From Anagrus nilaparvatae (taxonomy: Eukaryota > Arthropoda > Insecta > Hymenoptera > Mymaridae), in assembly GCA_022575985.1 (NCBI GenBank), contig JAKSXM010000231.1:188501-252500 (forward strand): a DNA stretch of 64,000 nt. The letters run 5' to 3'. A model generated the notes under the pieces. That model was given only the letters and a program-made list of their open reading frames with translations, was not told where the DNA came from and made no database searches. Shown piece after piece: positions 35,501 through 43,700 of this stretch (positions are counted from its first letter, which is position 1; each line of letters opens with the position of its first letter). The translations under genes were made by a program, and so were the position numbers.

Positions 35501-36507
35501 GTGCGGTATGTACGATGCATGAGCAACGACTACTGCTTGTATTAACGTGGAGAGAAAGAAGGCGAAGGTCGTTTTTTTGAGACGATGACGAGAAGCTACG
35601 AGATGGGGCTGGCCATATACGCGGATTTAGATTGAGAATATAAACATATATGCCGGAAAGATGAAAATAAGTAAAAGTAGTATCGAACGGAAAATTTTTC
35701 GAGATCGGGAAATGTAAAAAATAAATAAAATAAAGCAATAATAAAAAATATTTGTGAAATATTTATATTTGACTCCCACATTATGAATGACAAAGAATTT
35801 AGTTGAAAATGTTGGAATAAGCTCTGAGTTCAAAAATAACTTGTATTACATTGCTTAAATATAAAAATAGTTTTTTTTGAGTAAAAAAATGAACGTAGAA
35901 ATGAAATTCAAAAAATGAATAGCTTACACGTTAAATTTGCCAACGTCATGGAATTCATAAAAATATTACGAAAATTTCTGTACTACTTTTTTATGTAAAG
36001 CAAGCACCTTGTAATAAAATTGATTTTGATTTTGTAATTTTCTATTTTTGCAAATATTTAAAATATATAAATCATCAAAAAGTAGAAATTAAAATAATGA
36101 AATGTAGTTTTTAAGTCCAAAAAATGGATATAATTTGTACTTACATTTTGAAGGGCTTTATCTTTTTCTTCGAGCTTAGCGTTAACTTGCATTAAAGCTT
36201 CCTGAGTCTGGTCAAGTTCATTTTCGATTGTCTGGATCTTTTTTTGAAGGGCTCGGGCTTCCTCTTCGGCCTGTATTATAAAATTTATCAATCATCGATT
36301 TCTACATAATAATTTGTTAGTACTGTGCCTATATGGGTCAAGCTCAAAAGATAAAAGGGACTGAGTTTGGAAAAACTAAATCAATTAATTCACCTTCTCA
36401 GCTCGTGCATTAGCATCCCGAGCTTGTTGCTCGCAGAGCAATGCACGGTCCATTGCATTGTCCTTCTCCAATTTCATTCCCTGCATCTTTTTCTTGATTG
36501 CGTCCAT
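17490..36507 (-). CDS. Tm1: Tropomyosin 1 locus (whole gene, three starts, alternative exons)
   Basis: Tropomyosin is the two-chain coiled coil that lies along actin filaments, gating myosin in muscle and stabilising actin in non-muscle cells. Exons on the minus strand give, in order: exon 1 (114 nt), 2 (126), 3 (134), 4a/4b (118 each), 5a/5b (71 each), 6 (76), 7a/7b (63 each), 8 (70) and one of four last exons (83, 83, 80, 83). Lengths of alternative exons are equal and all phases fit. The long form is 284 aa, the canonical length. A second start (29597) gives a 252-aa short form, and a third (35120) adds a 245-aa disordered head (449 aa). The heptad-rich sequence ([20 protein letters not shown]..., [20 protein letters not shown]...) is unmistakable. 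Three promoters, pairwise exon choice and four polyadenylation regions match the Drosophila Tm1 type rather than the simpler Tm2. Introns hold several MITEs. Confidence 0.97.
17835..17914 (-). CDS. Tm1: Tm1 terminal exon 9c (ends ...FTELVG)
   Basis: 80 nt with TAG at 17835-17837: [20 protein letters not shown] then TELVG. One codon shorter than the other three tails (283-aa long form). An AATAAA occurs at 17748-17743 on the minus strand. Confidence 0.95.
18028..18110 (-). CDS. Tm1: Tm1 terminal exon 9b (ends ...FVELYDV)
   Basis: 83 nt with TAA at 18028-18030: [20 protein letters not shown] then VELYDV. Acceptor CTTACAG. AATAAA lies only two bases after the stop, so either the 3' UTR is very short or another signal is used. 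Confidence 0.95.
18111..18987. other. Tm1 between terminal exons 9a and 9b
   Basis: 3' UTR of the exon 9a transcript and intron sequence. AT-rich, no other feature recognised. Confidence 0.4.
18988..19070 (-). CDS. Tm1: Tm1 terminal exon 9a (ends ...TLHDIQNM)
   Basis: 83 nt including TAA at 18988-18990: [20 protein letters not shown] then HDIQNM. This tail is the type used by non-muscle/embryonic insect tropomyosins. An AATAAA on the minus strand lies at 18967-18962, about 20 bases after the stop. Confidence 0.95.
19071..19705. other. Tm1 intron, no other gene
   Basis: AT-rich intron between exon 8 and the first terminal exon. Open frame 19247-19435 is chance. Confidence 0.4.
19706..19775 (-). 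CDS. Tm1: Tm1 exon 8 (last common exon)
   Basis: 70 nt: [20 protein letters not shown] then RLE and one base (G) of an Asp codon. Acceptor ...TTCTAG, donor GTGCGT. Every one of the four last exons begins with AC or AT to complete GAC/GAT (Asp). Confidence 0.97.
19776..20425. other. Tm1 intron, no other gene
   Basis: AT-rich; nothing recognised besides the MITE that starts at 20426. Confidence 0.4.
20426..20512. mobile_element. Small palindromic MITE in a Tm1 intron
   Basis: Left end GGGGTTGAAATAAATGTATC pairs with right end GATACACTTATTTCAAGTCC(CC). Only 87 bp long, with imperfect arms of about 22 bases. No target duplication was assigned. Confidence 0.6.
20546..20608 (-). CDS. Tm1: Tm1 exon 7b (mutually exclusive)
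   Basis: 63 nt, 21 codons: [20 protein letters not shown] then E. Acceptor AACAAAAAG, donor GTAGGT. The two versions differ in charge and in the presumed troponin/actin-facing residues. Confidence 0.95.
20832..20894 (-). CDS. Tm1: Tm1 exon 7a (mutually exclusive)
   Basis: 63 nt, 21 codons: [20 protein letters not shown] then E. Acceptor ...AACAG, donor GTTAAA. Same length and phase as exon 7b. Confidence 0.96.
21015..21147 (-). repeat. Hairpin repeat 'GAATGGCCCAAATC', copy 1 (Tm1 intron)
   Basis: Minus-strand copy of the multi-copy hairpin family. ACGG..TTCGTGTCCAGAAAAGTAAAG and GAATGGCCCAAATCGCA are followed, after a short loop, by GATTTGGGGCATTC and ATGGACAAAGGCCGTATA. It sits only 17 bp downstream of the exon 6 donor. 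Confidence 0.75.
21164..21239 (-). CDS. Tm1: Tm1 exon 6 (constitutive)
   Basis: 76 nt, acceptor TTTTTTTCAG, donor GTAAAA. Completes the split codon and reads [20 protein letters not shown] then VSEEK. Highly conserved tropomyosin segment. Confidence 0.97.
21240..21802. other. Tm1 intron
   Basis: No other gene. The open frame on the plus strand at 21334-21636 is most likely chance: it has no homology that I can see and no GT/AG logic on that strand. I cannot exclude a transposon fragment. Confidence 0.35.
21803..21873 (-). CDS. Tm1: Tm1 exon 5b (mutually exclusive)
   Basis: 71 nt, acceptor ...CGTAG, donor [26 protein letters not shown]... followed by LSE and a split Gly. The last codon is GG|A, giving Gly where exon 5a gives Ser (TC|A), both completed by exon 6. 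Confidence 0.96.
22209..22279 (-). CDS. Tm1: Tm1 exon 5a (mutually exclusive)
   Basis: 71 nt, acceptor ...TTTAG, donor [26 protein letters not shown]... followed by AGE and a split Ser. Equal in length and phase to exon 5b. Confidence 0.96.
22643..22799. mobile_element. MITE with 'GGGGCATTCATAAATTA' ends
   Basis: Left end GGGGGCATTCATAAATTATA and right end (reverse complement GGGGTCATTCATAAATTACG) form inverted repeats of about 25 bp around a 157-bp element in a Tm1 intron. The same ends occur at 56192-56269. No target duplication could be assigned with confidence. Confidence 0.7.
24770..24830. repeat. Poly(A)/(TAA)n microsatellite
   Basis: A run of more than 20 A followed by (TAA)8-like units and TTATTAATAATTA. 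A likely site of length variation and of assembly error. Confidence 0.9.
25386..25503 (-). CDS. Tm1: Tm1 exon 4b (mutually exclusive)
   Basis: 118 nt, acceptor TTTTAAG (AAG type), donor GTTTGC. Completes the split Arg and reads [20 protein letters not shown]...ADKKYDE. Same coiled-coil segment as 4a with different surface residues ([20 protein letters not shown] against [20 protein letters not shown]). Confidence 0.96.
25823..25940 (-). CDS. Tm1: Tm1 exon 4a (mutually exclusive)
   Basis: 118 nt, acceptor ...ATTAG, donor GTGGGT. Completes the split Arg and reads [20 protein letters not shown]...ADKKYEE. Same length and phase as exon 4b, 320 bp away, so the two are exchangeable. Confidence 0.96.
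25941..27492. other. Tm1 intron, no other gene
   Basis: Uniform AT-rich intron sequence. I see no second coding exon, repeat family or RNA gene in it. Confidence 0.4.
27493..27626 (-). CDS. Tm1: Tm1 exon 3 (first common exon)
   Basis: 134 nt beginning GCTGAATCT after ...TTCTAG and ending ...GAACG|GTAAAC. Encodes [20 protein letters not shown]...AADESE plus two bases of an Arg codon completed by either exon 4. All three starts splice to this exon. Confidence 0.97.
27627..29453. other. Tm1 intron, no other gene
   Basis: AT-rich, with a (TAA)n run near 27988-28018. A less AT-rich patch at 29165-29230 (CGTCATCGTCGCCGTCGTTG...GGGGCCCCTCCCC) stands out and might be a splicing or promoter element for the nearby short-form exon. 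Open frame 28360-28566 is chance. Confidence 0.4.
29454..29597 (-). CDS. Tm1: Tm1 alternative first exon (short, cytoplasmic-type start)
   Basis: ATG at 29597 opens 48 codons: [20 protein letters not shown]...VEMLRREE, followed by a GTGAGT donor in phase 0, joining exon 3. It replaces exons 1 and 2 and gives a 252-aa product, as in the short non-muscle forms of insect Tm1. AAAAAAAG just before the ATG may be leader sequence. Confidence 0.95.
30098..30215 (-). promoter_or_regulatory. Candidate promoter of the short Tm1 transcript, GAGA tract
   Basis: About 520-600 bases upstream of the ATG at 29597 lies a less AT-rich island. It contains a CT-rich tract CTCTCTCTCTTTCTCTCTCT (30124-30145), which is GAGAG on the transcribed strand, followed by ACAATATGGCGAC. 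GAGA tracts bind Trl/GAGA factor and mark paused promoters in flies. Placement is suggestive only; no TATA box or start site could be fixed. Confidence 0.35.
31206..31600 (+). repeat. Hairpin repeat 'GAATGGCCCAAATC', copy 2, with downstream GGTCCGCCAT unit
   Basis: Starts GTATATTTACGGCTCGTGTC, then the hairpin (GAATGGCCCAAATC ... GATTTGGGGCATTC), GGCCGTAT and TTTTTCTGCGGCAGTAGC. It continues with GGTCCGCCATATTGG and GTTCGCCATCTTGGAAAATC units. The full ~390 bp is nearly identical to 57398-57800. It lies in the Tm1 intron upstream of the short-form exon. Confidence 0.8.
34386..35120 (-). CDS. Tm1: Tm1 alternative first exon: 245-aa disordered head (Tm1-I/C type)
   Basis: ATG at 35120 opens 245 codons ending ...[16 protein letters not shown] exactly at an AGG|GTTAGT donor, phase 0. 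This is the phase needed to join exon 3 ([11 protein letters not shown]). The head is low-complexity and polar: Arg/His-rich start, N/S-rich stretch, acidic DNDNDNDDE run, then a more conserved-looking block [19 protein letters not shown]...[13 protein letters not shown]. As known from Drosophila, the Tm1-I/C isoform has a long disordered head on a truncated tropomyosin rod (about 440 aa in total) and acts with kinesin-1 in oskar mRNA transport. The computed product here, 449 aa, fits. Two PAQCG motifs (residues about 57 and 118) come from a repeated 14-bp DNA core. A separate intron-nested gene is the alternative, but the in-phase donor argues against it. Confidence 0.85.
35121..36144. other. 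Tm1 intron and probable 5' region of the head-exon transcript
   Basis: No other gene. The stretch 35270-35350 is less AT-rich, and on the minus strand contains AAGATGGCGAC (about 35357-35347), similar to a motif often found just downstream of metazoan start sites. It could be the promoter/5' UTR of the transcript starting with the 35120 exon. Open frames at 35463-35833 look like chance. Confidence 0.35.
36145..36270 (-). CDS. Tm1: Tm1 exon 2
   Basis: 42 codons, phase 0 at both ends: [20 protein letters not shown]...KDKALQN. Acceptor ...TACAG, donor GTAAGT. Used only with exon 1 in the long form; skipped when the 29597 or 35120 starts are used. Confidence 0.97.
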
Positions 36508-36537
36508 GATTGTATTTTTTTTTTGTTGACTTTTTGA
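36394..36537 (-). CDS. Tm1: Tm1 exon 1 (long muscle-type start, MDAIKKKMQ)
   Basis: ATG at 36507, coding to 36394 (38 codons, [20 protein letters not shown]...RAEK), then GTGAAT donor. This is the conserved N-terminus of long tropomyosin that forms the head-to-tail overlap. Upstream of the ATG there are 30 untranslated bases and a splice acceptor (TTTTCTTTTCAG, ending at 36538), so a further noncoding 5' exon lies upstream, not located. Confidence 0.97.
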
Positions 36538-36904
36538 CTGAAAAGAAAAATGAATTTTTTTAAAATCTTTTCTTTAGAAATATAATTTTTTTAATTCTCA
36601 TGACTTATAGTCGGTCAGTTGGTTTTATCGGTCTCGGAAACCTACCTATTTACTAATTTATAATCTTTATGAAATGATTTATGATTTTTCACTAGCTAAG
36701 TATATTACAGAAAAGCACTATTTTTTTAAATAGAGTAATATTGAAAGAAAAGGCAGTTTGCAGTCAATATTATTATTCTACTAGCGGTCAATATTCAATA
36801 TAATGAAAATATTCAAATTTTGAGCGATCTTCATTGTCCCTCAGTCGCATTTGCCAAAATAATCTTTTTTAAGTCCCGTTTAAGAATAGTGCTATTCTGG
36901 TATA

Positions 36905-37259
36905 GCGATCTTACTCAACACGAAAAAAATTGAACACATAACTTTTGAACACCGAAATTAAAACACAGAAAACTCAACACAGTATATTTTTAACACTAAT
37001 TATTGCACACGAATTAAATTAAACACAGAATTTTCCAACACATTTTATTTGACACAAATTAAACACAAATAACTGAAATTCAATTAGTTTTTACATAATT
37101 TGCAAAAAAAATTTAATTTTTGTGTCGAATAAAATGTGTCAAAAAAATTTGCGTTGGATTTAAATGGTGTGCAAAAAATAGTGTTAAAAAATAATGCGTG
37201 TTTTATCTTCGGTGCTCAAAAATGATGTGTTCAATTTTTTTCGTGTTGAATAAGATCAC
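36905..37259. mobile_element. TA-flanked foldback MITE with 'CAACACG' ends
   Basis: Left end GCGATCTTACTCAACACGAA and right end (reverse complement GTGATCTTATTCAACACGAA) are inverted repeats. The pairing runs on through AAAAATTGAACACAT and GTGTGC/GACACA blocks, so most of the 355 bp is an imperfect palindrome. Flanked by TA (36903-36904, 37260-37261), which fits a Tc1/mariner-type target. ACACA/ACACG motifs recur throughout both arms. Confidence 0.8.
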
Positions 37260-39260
37260 TACTGCATATTGCAGTTAAGTCGTGATTTTAAAAAGTATAA
37301 GGGCTGTTTAATTTCAGTTAATTTTGGAATCGTCTGTAAACGTTGAATTATGGCTGCATAAGCTATTGAAAATTGAAAAATTCTGCTCAAATCGCTTGAA
37401 AGAAAAAAAAGAAATAATGAATACAGAAATTAGTATTTCTAATTTTATAAATATAAAAGCAAGTATTTATAAATTCCCAAGAAAGTTTAATGACGTAATT
37501 TGATTGAGAAAAAAATAGAACGTCGAAAAGATTATTTTTCATTTTTTTATTTTTATTAAATTTTATTTTTTTCGAATTCCAGCAGCAGAGAACAAATTTA
37601 GAATTCAAAGTTTCTGATCTAATACGCATGCGCGATTTTATATTTATAGAAAAAGGCATTAGCTGATGAAAAAATCTGGATTAAAAATAAAAATAAAAAA
37701 AAGAAAAATAAGAAAAAAATTGATGTTGCTCCAGATATAAAATTACTTATAAAAAGTTTTATTTAAAATTGGAGATTTTGCCTTGAAAAACGTTCCAAGT
37801 AAGGAATACACCTTGACACTATTGACGTGAGAAAATTTATAAAAAATAAAATTGTCATCTAATCGAATAATTTTGATCTAATTTTACTTTATCTATTTAT
37901 AAAAAAATAAAAAATCATCTGAAAAAACAAGTTGTGCGAGTAAAAATATTTTTAGACGATGTACAAATTTAGATTGACTCGTGCTTGAGAAAAAAATGAT
38001 TATTTAAATTCTGATAATCTAGAAAATAAAAATTCTCGTTGATTCGCTGAGACCATTTCAGGCCGCATTCGTTAGCCTGGTGTCCCCTTACATTCGCATT
38101 TGACACCTCCCCCACAGATGATTTATTATTTTTTATTTTTTATTTTTTTCTTTATTTTTTTGATGATTGCATAAAAATGTAAAATGAAAAATAGGTCATT
38201 GCCATACTTGTTAACGATTTTTAACAAGAGTAATTTTTACATCACAGGGCAAAATTTATTAATGTCATTTTTTATAATATTTTTTTATTTTTCTGATATT
38301 TCAAAAAAATAAAAATTGCTTGAGACGAAAAATGCAAGAAAATTTGTAAAAAAATTTAATCGTCTTTGAAAAATATAGTTTTAACTAGGTAATTAGAGTT
38401 AGAGTAAGAGTAAAAAAAAAACAATCACGTTGTGGTCACTTGAATTCAAATCCTAACACTCGCGACCTCTGTAACACTGAATTTAAAAAACTTATGGCAA
38501 TAAATTAAATTCTCTGGTCAGGAATTTCCTTGGAAAGTCAGAGAATTAAAAAAGAAAGAAAGTAAAATTAAGAAAAAAAAGAAATAATTTCTTTAATTAT
38601 CACCTTTTTTTTGCACGTATTCAACTGTTGAGAGTTTATTCTCGACTAAGTTGGTTAAATCTTGCCGAAAACCTCGCGAGAGTTACGAACCACGAGATCT
38701 CCCACCTTCTTTATTTTAGGGAAGCTTCGAAAAACACCAACACTATCGTACGTAAATGATGACTTTTCTGAAGTTTAATTTTATTTTACTTTTATCCTCT
38801 TTTTGCACATTTACGATCTTGTCGTGCTTGTAACTTAAACTTAACCCCCCCGAAGACTTAATTTTTCTAAAAGTAAATTCAATTTTTTCCTCTCTCTCAG
38901 TCGCGCATTTTTATCGAACATAATTTAAAATATCTTTTCTTTGTCATGTCGATCTTGTAATTTTATACTCCTGAATTATTATGACAAACTTATTAACAAA
39001 CCGGTTAAAAACTCTGAGGACTTCAATTTCTAACGAAAAGTATTCAGCTAAATTTTATTTCTCATATAGAACAATATGCAGTAGAAAATTTTTGGAGCCA
39101 ACGATTAGGAGATCTATCATTTTGAGAATCTAATTTGGTAGCTAATTCTGTAAATGGCAATTTTTTAAAATAAAGGCTGTTTAAAGAATTTTTTTTCCAA
39201 GCGCACAAGTCCAAAGGCAAATTACCAGTAAAAAATGTTGCTGAAAATTTAAATAATCAT

Positions 39261-39458
39261 TTACTGTTTATATAAAGCTTTTTTGTCGATTTCGATAGAA
39301 AAGTAAGATTCCACCTGATTTAGCATCGATTGGCCATTAGTTAAAACTAAAAAATTTCCGATCACTTGGACATACATTTTTTTGTCCTTTTTATAGGTAT
39401 GTCCCATCTGATCCATTATTTTTCTTGCTCCTTGTACGGTTAGCCTAAATTTATGCAT
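39261..39458 (-). other. Small open frame, 65 codons, unknown
   Basis: MHKFRLTVQGARKIMDQMGH...IEIDKKALYKQ has a fairly protein-like composition for this AT-rich region, with few of the F/I/K/N runs typical of chance frames here. It has no recognised domain and no obvious splice sites. It could be a real small gene, an exon remnant or chance. Confidence 0.2.
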
Positions 39459-40600
39459 TTCTTTATAGATAGAGCGTTAAAATAATTTTTATTTTCGGAT
39501 ATTCAGAGGATATTTAGAAATATTATTATTTATTTTTTTGAACTAACAACAGTTTGTAAAAATTTTACATTCGAACCAATATTAATATTCTTACAAGCAA
39601 AGACATACGCTAAAATACTTATTTTTGGATTTTTTCTGTAATGTGGAAAATCAACTCAGGGTCTGAGTAAATCACATATTTGAAAAAATCTGTAAATATT
39701 TTTGAGCGTGGATTAAAAAGGTTCCTTAAAAGAGACCTTTATTCGCAATTAATGGGTGTCTTACTAATTTCCAAATTGGCGTAAGAGAAATCTATTAACC
39801 ATTTGAAAATTATCAATTAATAATAGATTAGAAGCCCACTAAAATTAGTAAATTAAAAATAATTTATTGTTTGCACTAAATTAATGTGATTAAGATTTTG
39901 CTTGTTGAAAGACATAATCTCATGAAAAGATCGAAATAAAAGACATTGTGTATATTTTTATTGAATGCAAATCCACAAACTTTCATTCCGGGTTATAAAA
40001 AAATAAAAAAATGTTGATTTTAAATTTAACCATATAAGTTCCCTTTAGGAATTTCTCATTCAAGGATCTTCTTAAATTCAAGGCCGTAACGCAGAGAAAT
40101 GGAATTCAATGATAAGGTTAATGGTTCGAAGAGCTTCCAGACTCGTTATTTCATTAATAGCTGCAGGATCAAGTTGAAAATAATAAAAGGTTCAAATTAA
40201 ATTAGTTTAATTTATTTACAATAGATAAGTTGAAATTGACAAATTGCTAATTAGCTAATTACAATAAATATAAGTTTTAAGTACAAAAAAGTAGAATGCA
40301 CGAAAATAAGAAAGGGACGGCATTTATTAATTTATTAGTTTTTTAAGCTAAAAATATTTTTGGCAATAATTTTTTAATTTTTAATTTTTTTGTTCACAAA
40401 TAGAGTATTAAACTATCAATATTATTTACAGATGCACGTTGGTCCTTAAATTCATTTCTGACTAGACTTCTACTTCTATTCGTCCAAACAATTAACGACA
40501 TTCTCGATATGTTTTCAAAAATTTTTTTTTTTATATTTACAAACTCTCGTCACTTATTTGTACTAATTAATTAACCCTCTTCATACGCATCCTCGGTTCG

Positions 40601-40711
40601 TCATAGCTTTGTGTGTTTTACACTGTCTGTCCAATAATTTTGTATCGTCATTGCTTCCAACGAATTAAGGAACGAATCGTTATCCAGGCTGTACATTTCC
40701 TCTGAATTTTC
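40601..40711 (-). CDS. Membrane protein exon 5 (C-terminus)
   Basis: 111 nt with TGA at 40601-40603, acceptor GTTTTAG. Encodes ENSEEMYSLDNDSFLNSLEA then MTIQNYWTDSVKHTKL. Confidence 0.85.
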   Translation of the reverse strand, partial: ENSEEMYSLDNDSFLNSLEAMTIQNYWTDSVKHTKL

Positions 40712-43700
40712 CTAAAACATTTATTACTATAACAATCACTCTTCCTAAATCCTCATTTTTTTTAATAACTTACTCTTATCGTTGAATCGTCAATGTATCC
40801 GGAACTGTCGGGATTGCTGCATTTGTCACTGTTGAGCGTTTGCGGGGGGTTCAAATATTTTCGCCTAGTAGTTAATAATAATTTAAATGAAACTTAAATA
40901 AAACATCCTGATTTTAATGAATTGGTCTTACCTGTACATTATGAACCCGAGACTTCCAACTGTGCTCAAAAGTATAACCATGGCTAAACAGCTTCCTGTG
41001 ATTGCTGCTATTTCAGTAGCGCTCGTATTGCTTTCGTGGCTATCCTTTATAACGTTATTGCTGTTGTTGTTGTTATTATGTCTAATGCGATCGTCTCCAT
41101 AAATTTGATTTCTTTGTAACTCGTTGCTGAATGTACCTCTTGCGCGGCCTAACCTTGTAGCATCGCTCGATCCACCTTCGAAATATAAATTTAATCATTA
41201 CTTGTTAGTTTTTATGGCTACACATTTTTATGACTAATCAATATAGTACATGTTCGTCACGTGTAATGCAATGCCGATTGATTTTAAATCTCCAATTTTA
41301 GATATGAAAATAATGACCATCTCTATTTTATTTTTTTCCTCGTCTATTATGACACTGCAATGATAAAAAACTTTGCCTTTTATGAATTAAATTAGAACAA
41401 TGTTGTATACAAGGGATTCTACGTTAACTGGGCCCTCGTTCGACCCAAGTGTCGCGGAAATCGGTGAAAATTATTTTTCTCCCTGAATCTAATTCTCGAT
41501 TATTTTTTGTCTTTTGCTGCCAAAAAATTGTCAACCGAAGGTTCGTCTCTTTTTTGGTCCCTCATTTTCTTTCCCGTAATATTGATCTTAAATTTTTTGT
41601 TTTTCCATGCACTACAATACACTAAATCTGGTGAATAGTTACCAGACTTACAATTAGTTTGAATTATAGCGATTGCTTCAAATTTCAATAAATTAAATTA
41701 TTATAATTTTCAATTATTATGCGAAATTTTTCATTTTTAGGCTTTTCCTGTCAACCAATAATTCTGACTCGAGTTTTGGATTCCCGTATACTTTTTTTAT
41801 GGAAAAATTTTGACGAAAAGAAAAGAAATTTTATGCGTGAAAAAATTTTACTTATATTTTGAGATTTGGGTAAAATTTTAATTTTTGAATTATTCACATT
41901 TTCCATTTGGATGTTAATATCTAATATTTTTTTTACGGGAGTCTATTATAGTCTTAGGAAATCCGTTATCACTGGATTTTTTTAATCTGCTACTTAAATT
42001 TTGAAAAATTTTGCATCAAAATATAAAAAAAAAATTATTTTTTTTCTTTTTGTGCTTTTGGATGTATAATACCTCATTTTTTAAAACAAAACTATATTAA
42101 TTTTAGGAAATTAATTATCACTCAATTTTTCGGAACTGATATCGGAATCCACGAAAATTTTTGCTGTAAAAAAATAAATAGTATATTTACGGCTCGAGTC
42201 CAGAAAAATTATGAATGGCCCAAACCACACCTATAAACTGTGATTTGGGACACTCGTTATTTATGGTCAAGGACCGTATAAAATTTTTCTGCGGCGGTAG
42301 TGAGAATTTTCGAGTACTTTAGTGGCTACTGTCCAAAAAACTCAATTTTTTTGTTGAGGTAATATAGGATTTTTTGTGGGAGTTTTTTTATATCTCAGGT
42401 AGAAACGAAAAATGGTGAAAATTTTGGAAAAATTTTATGAATATTTGCTATTATTTGAGAAATAAGTATTTAAATAAGTTTTTTTTATATCTAAAAATTT
42501 TCCAAAAAGAGTTTCGTTATTAAAATTTGCCAAAAAATATTGATTGAAATGGCTGATTATGAAAAGTCATTTTTTGAAATTACTTAAAATTCAAATACAA
42601 TAAAAAAGAAGAATAGTAAAATTAATCCTACAAATTTTGTAAATTAGTCAAGGCGCCAGCAATGTTAAATGCATCCAAAAATTTTATCACCACGAGAATG
42701 GAACCACCTCAGTGAAACGTATGTATTTTTGATCACTGAAACCGATTTGAAGGTTTCATTTATTTTCGGATGGTCAGTTTTGAGTAATGAACGCTATATC
42801 ATAAACAATGGGTAAAAATTTGCTAATTGAACCTATTTTTGTTACCCCAGTAAGGTTTTCGGGGTCGCTGATCAGGATTTTAAAGAAAGATTTTTAAAAA
42901 TCAAAATGGTGGACTCAAAATGGCGTATTTCTAACCTCAGGAATACCGATTTATAATGTTTTAAGCATATTTACGATTTCTACCAAGTTTTTTGGACCAG
43001 TTATCACGATTATATAAGGTCATATTTTTAATTATCTGATTATTAAAAATGTGACCTCAGATTTTTGATCACCGATCCCAAAAACTTATAATGCAAAACA
43101 TTAAATGCTTTAAATAGCATTTATTGCCGATTATGAGGTTAGGAATCCACCATTTTTAGCTTTTTATTTTGTAAATTAATAATAAGACCTCATAACCGTC
43201 ATAACTGGTCCGAAAAACTTACTAGACAACGTAAAAATGCTTAAAACAGCAAAAATTACCGTTTCTGAGATTAGAAATACGTCATTTTGATTTTTAAAAA
43301 TCTATCTTCAAAATAGTGATCAGTGTCCCCAAAAACCTTACTGAAGGTACCGAAAATAGGCTCAATTAGTAATTTTTTTAAAGAATTAACCGATCTTGCT
43401 AATTTTTTGCCAACCTTTTATGATGTAGCGTTCAAAACTGGCCATCCGAAAATGAATGAAGCCTTTAAAATCGGTTTCAGTGACCAAAATTACATATACG
43501 TTCACTGAGGTGGATCGATCCATTCTCATGCTGATAAAATTTTTTGGGATGCATTTAACATTGCTGGCGCCTTAACTATAAATATACAAATGAATAAATA
43601 AATGTAAATATAATTATAAACAAAAAGTTAGTAAATTTTACTAAAAAATTTTGGTTATACATAAATTTTTTTGTTGCGTGTATTTACTAAGAGAAAGTAA

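Larger units (their letters stand above)
36538..40600. other. Tm1 5' intron/upstream region and intergenic space
   Basis: Holds the MITE at 36905-37259 and probably the noncoding first exon and promoter of the long Tm1 transcript, which I could not place. Candidates are the less AT-rich patches at 38040-38115 and 38630-38730. A small open frame at 39261-39458 is listed separately. AATAAA on the minus strand near 40328-40323 may be the poly(A) signal of the gene at 40601-45261. Confidence 0.35.
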
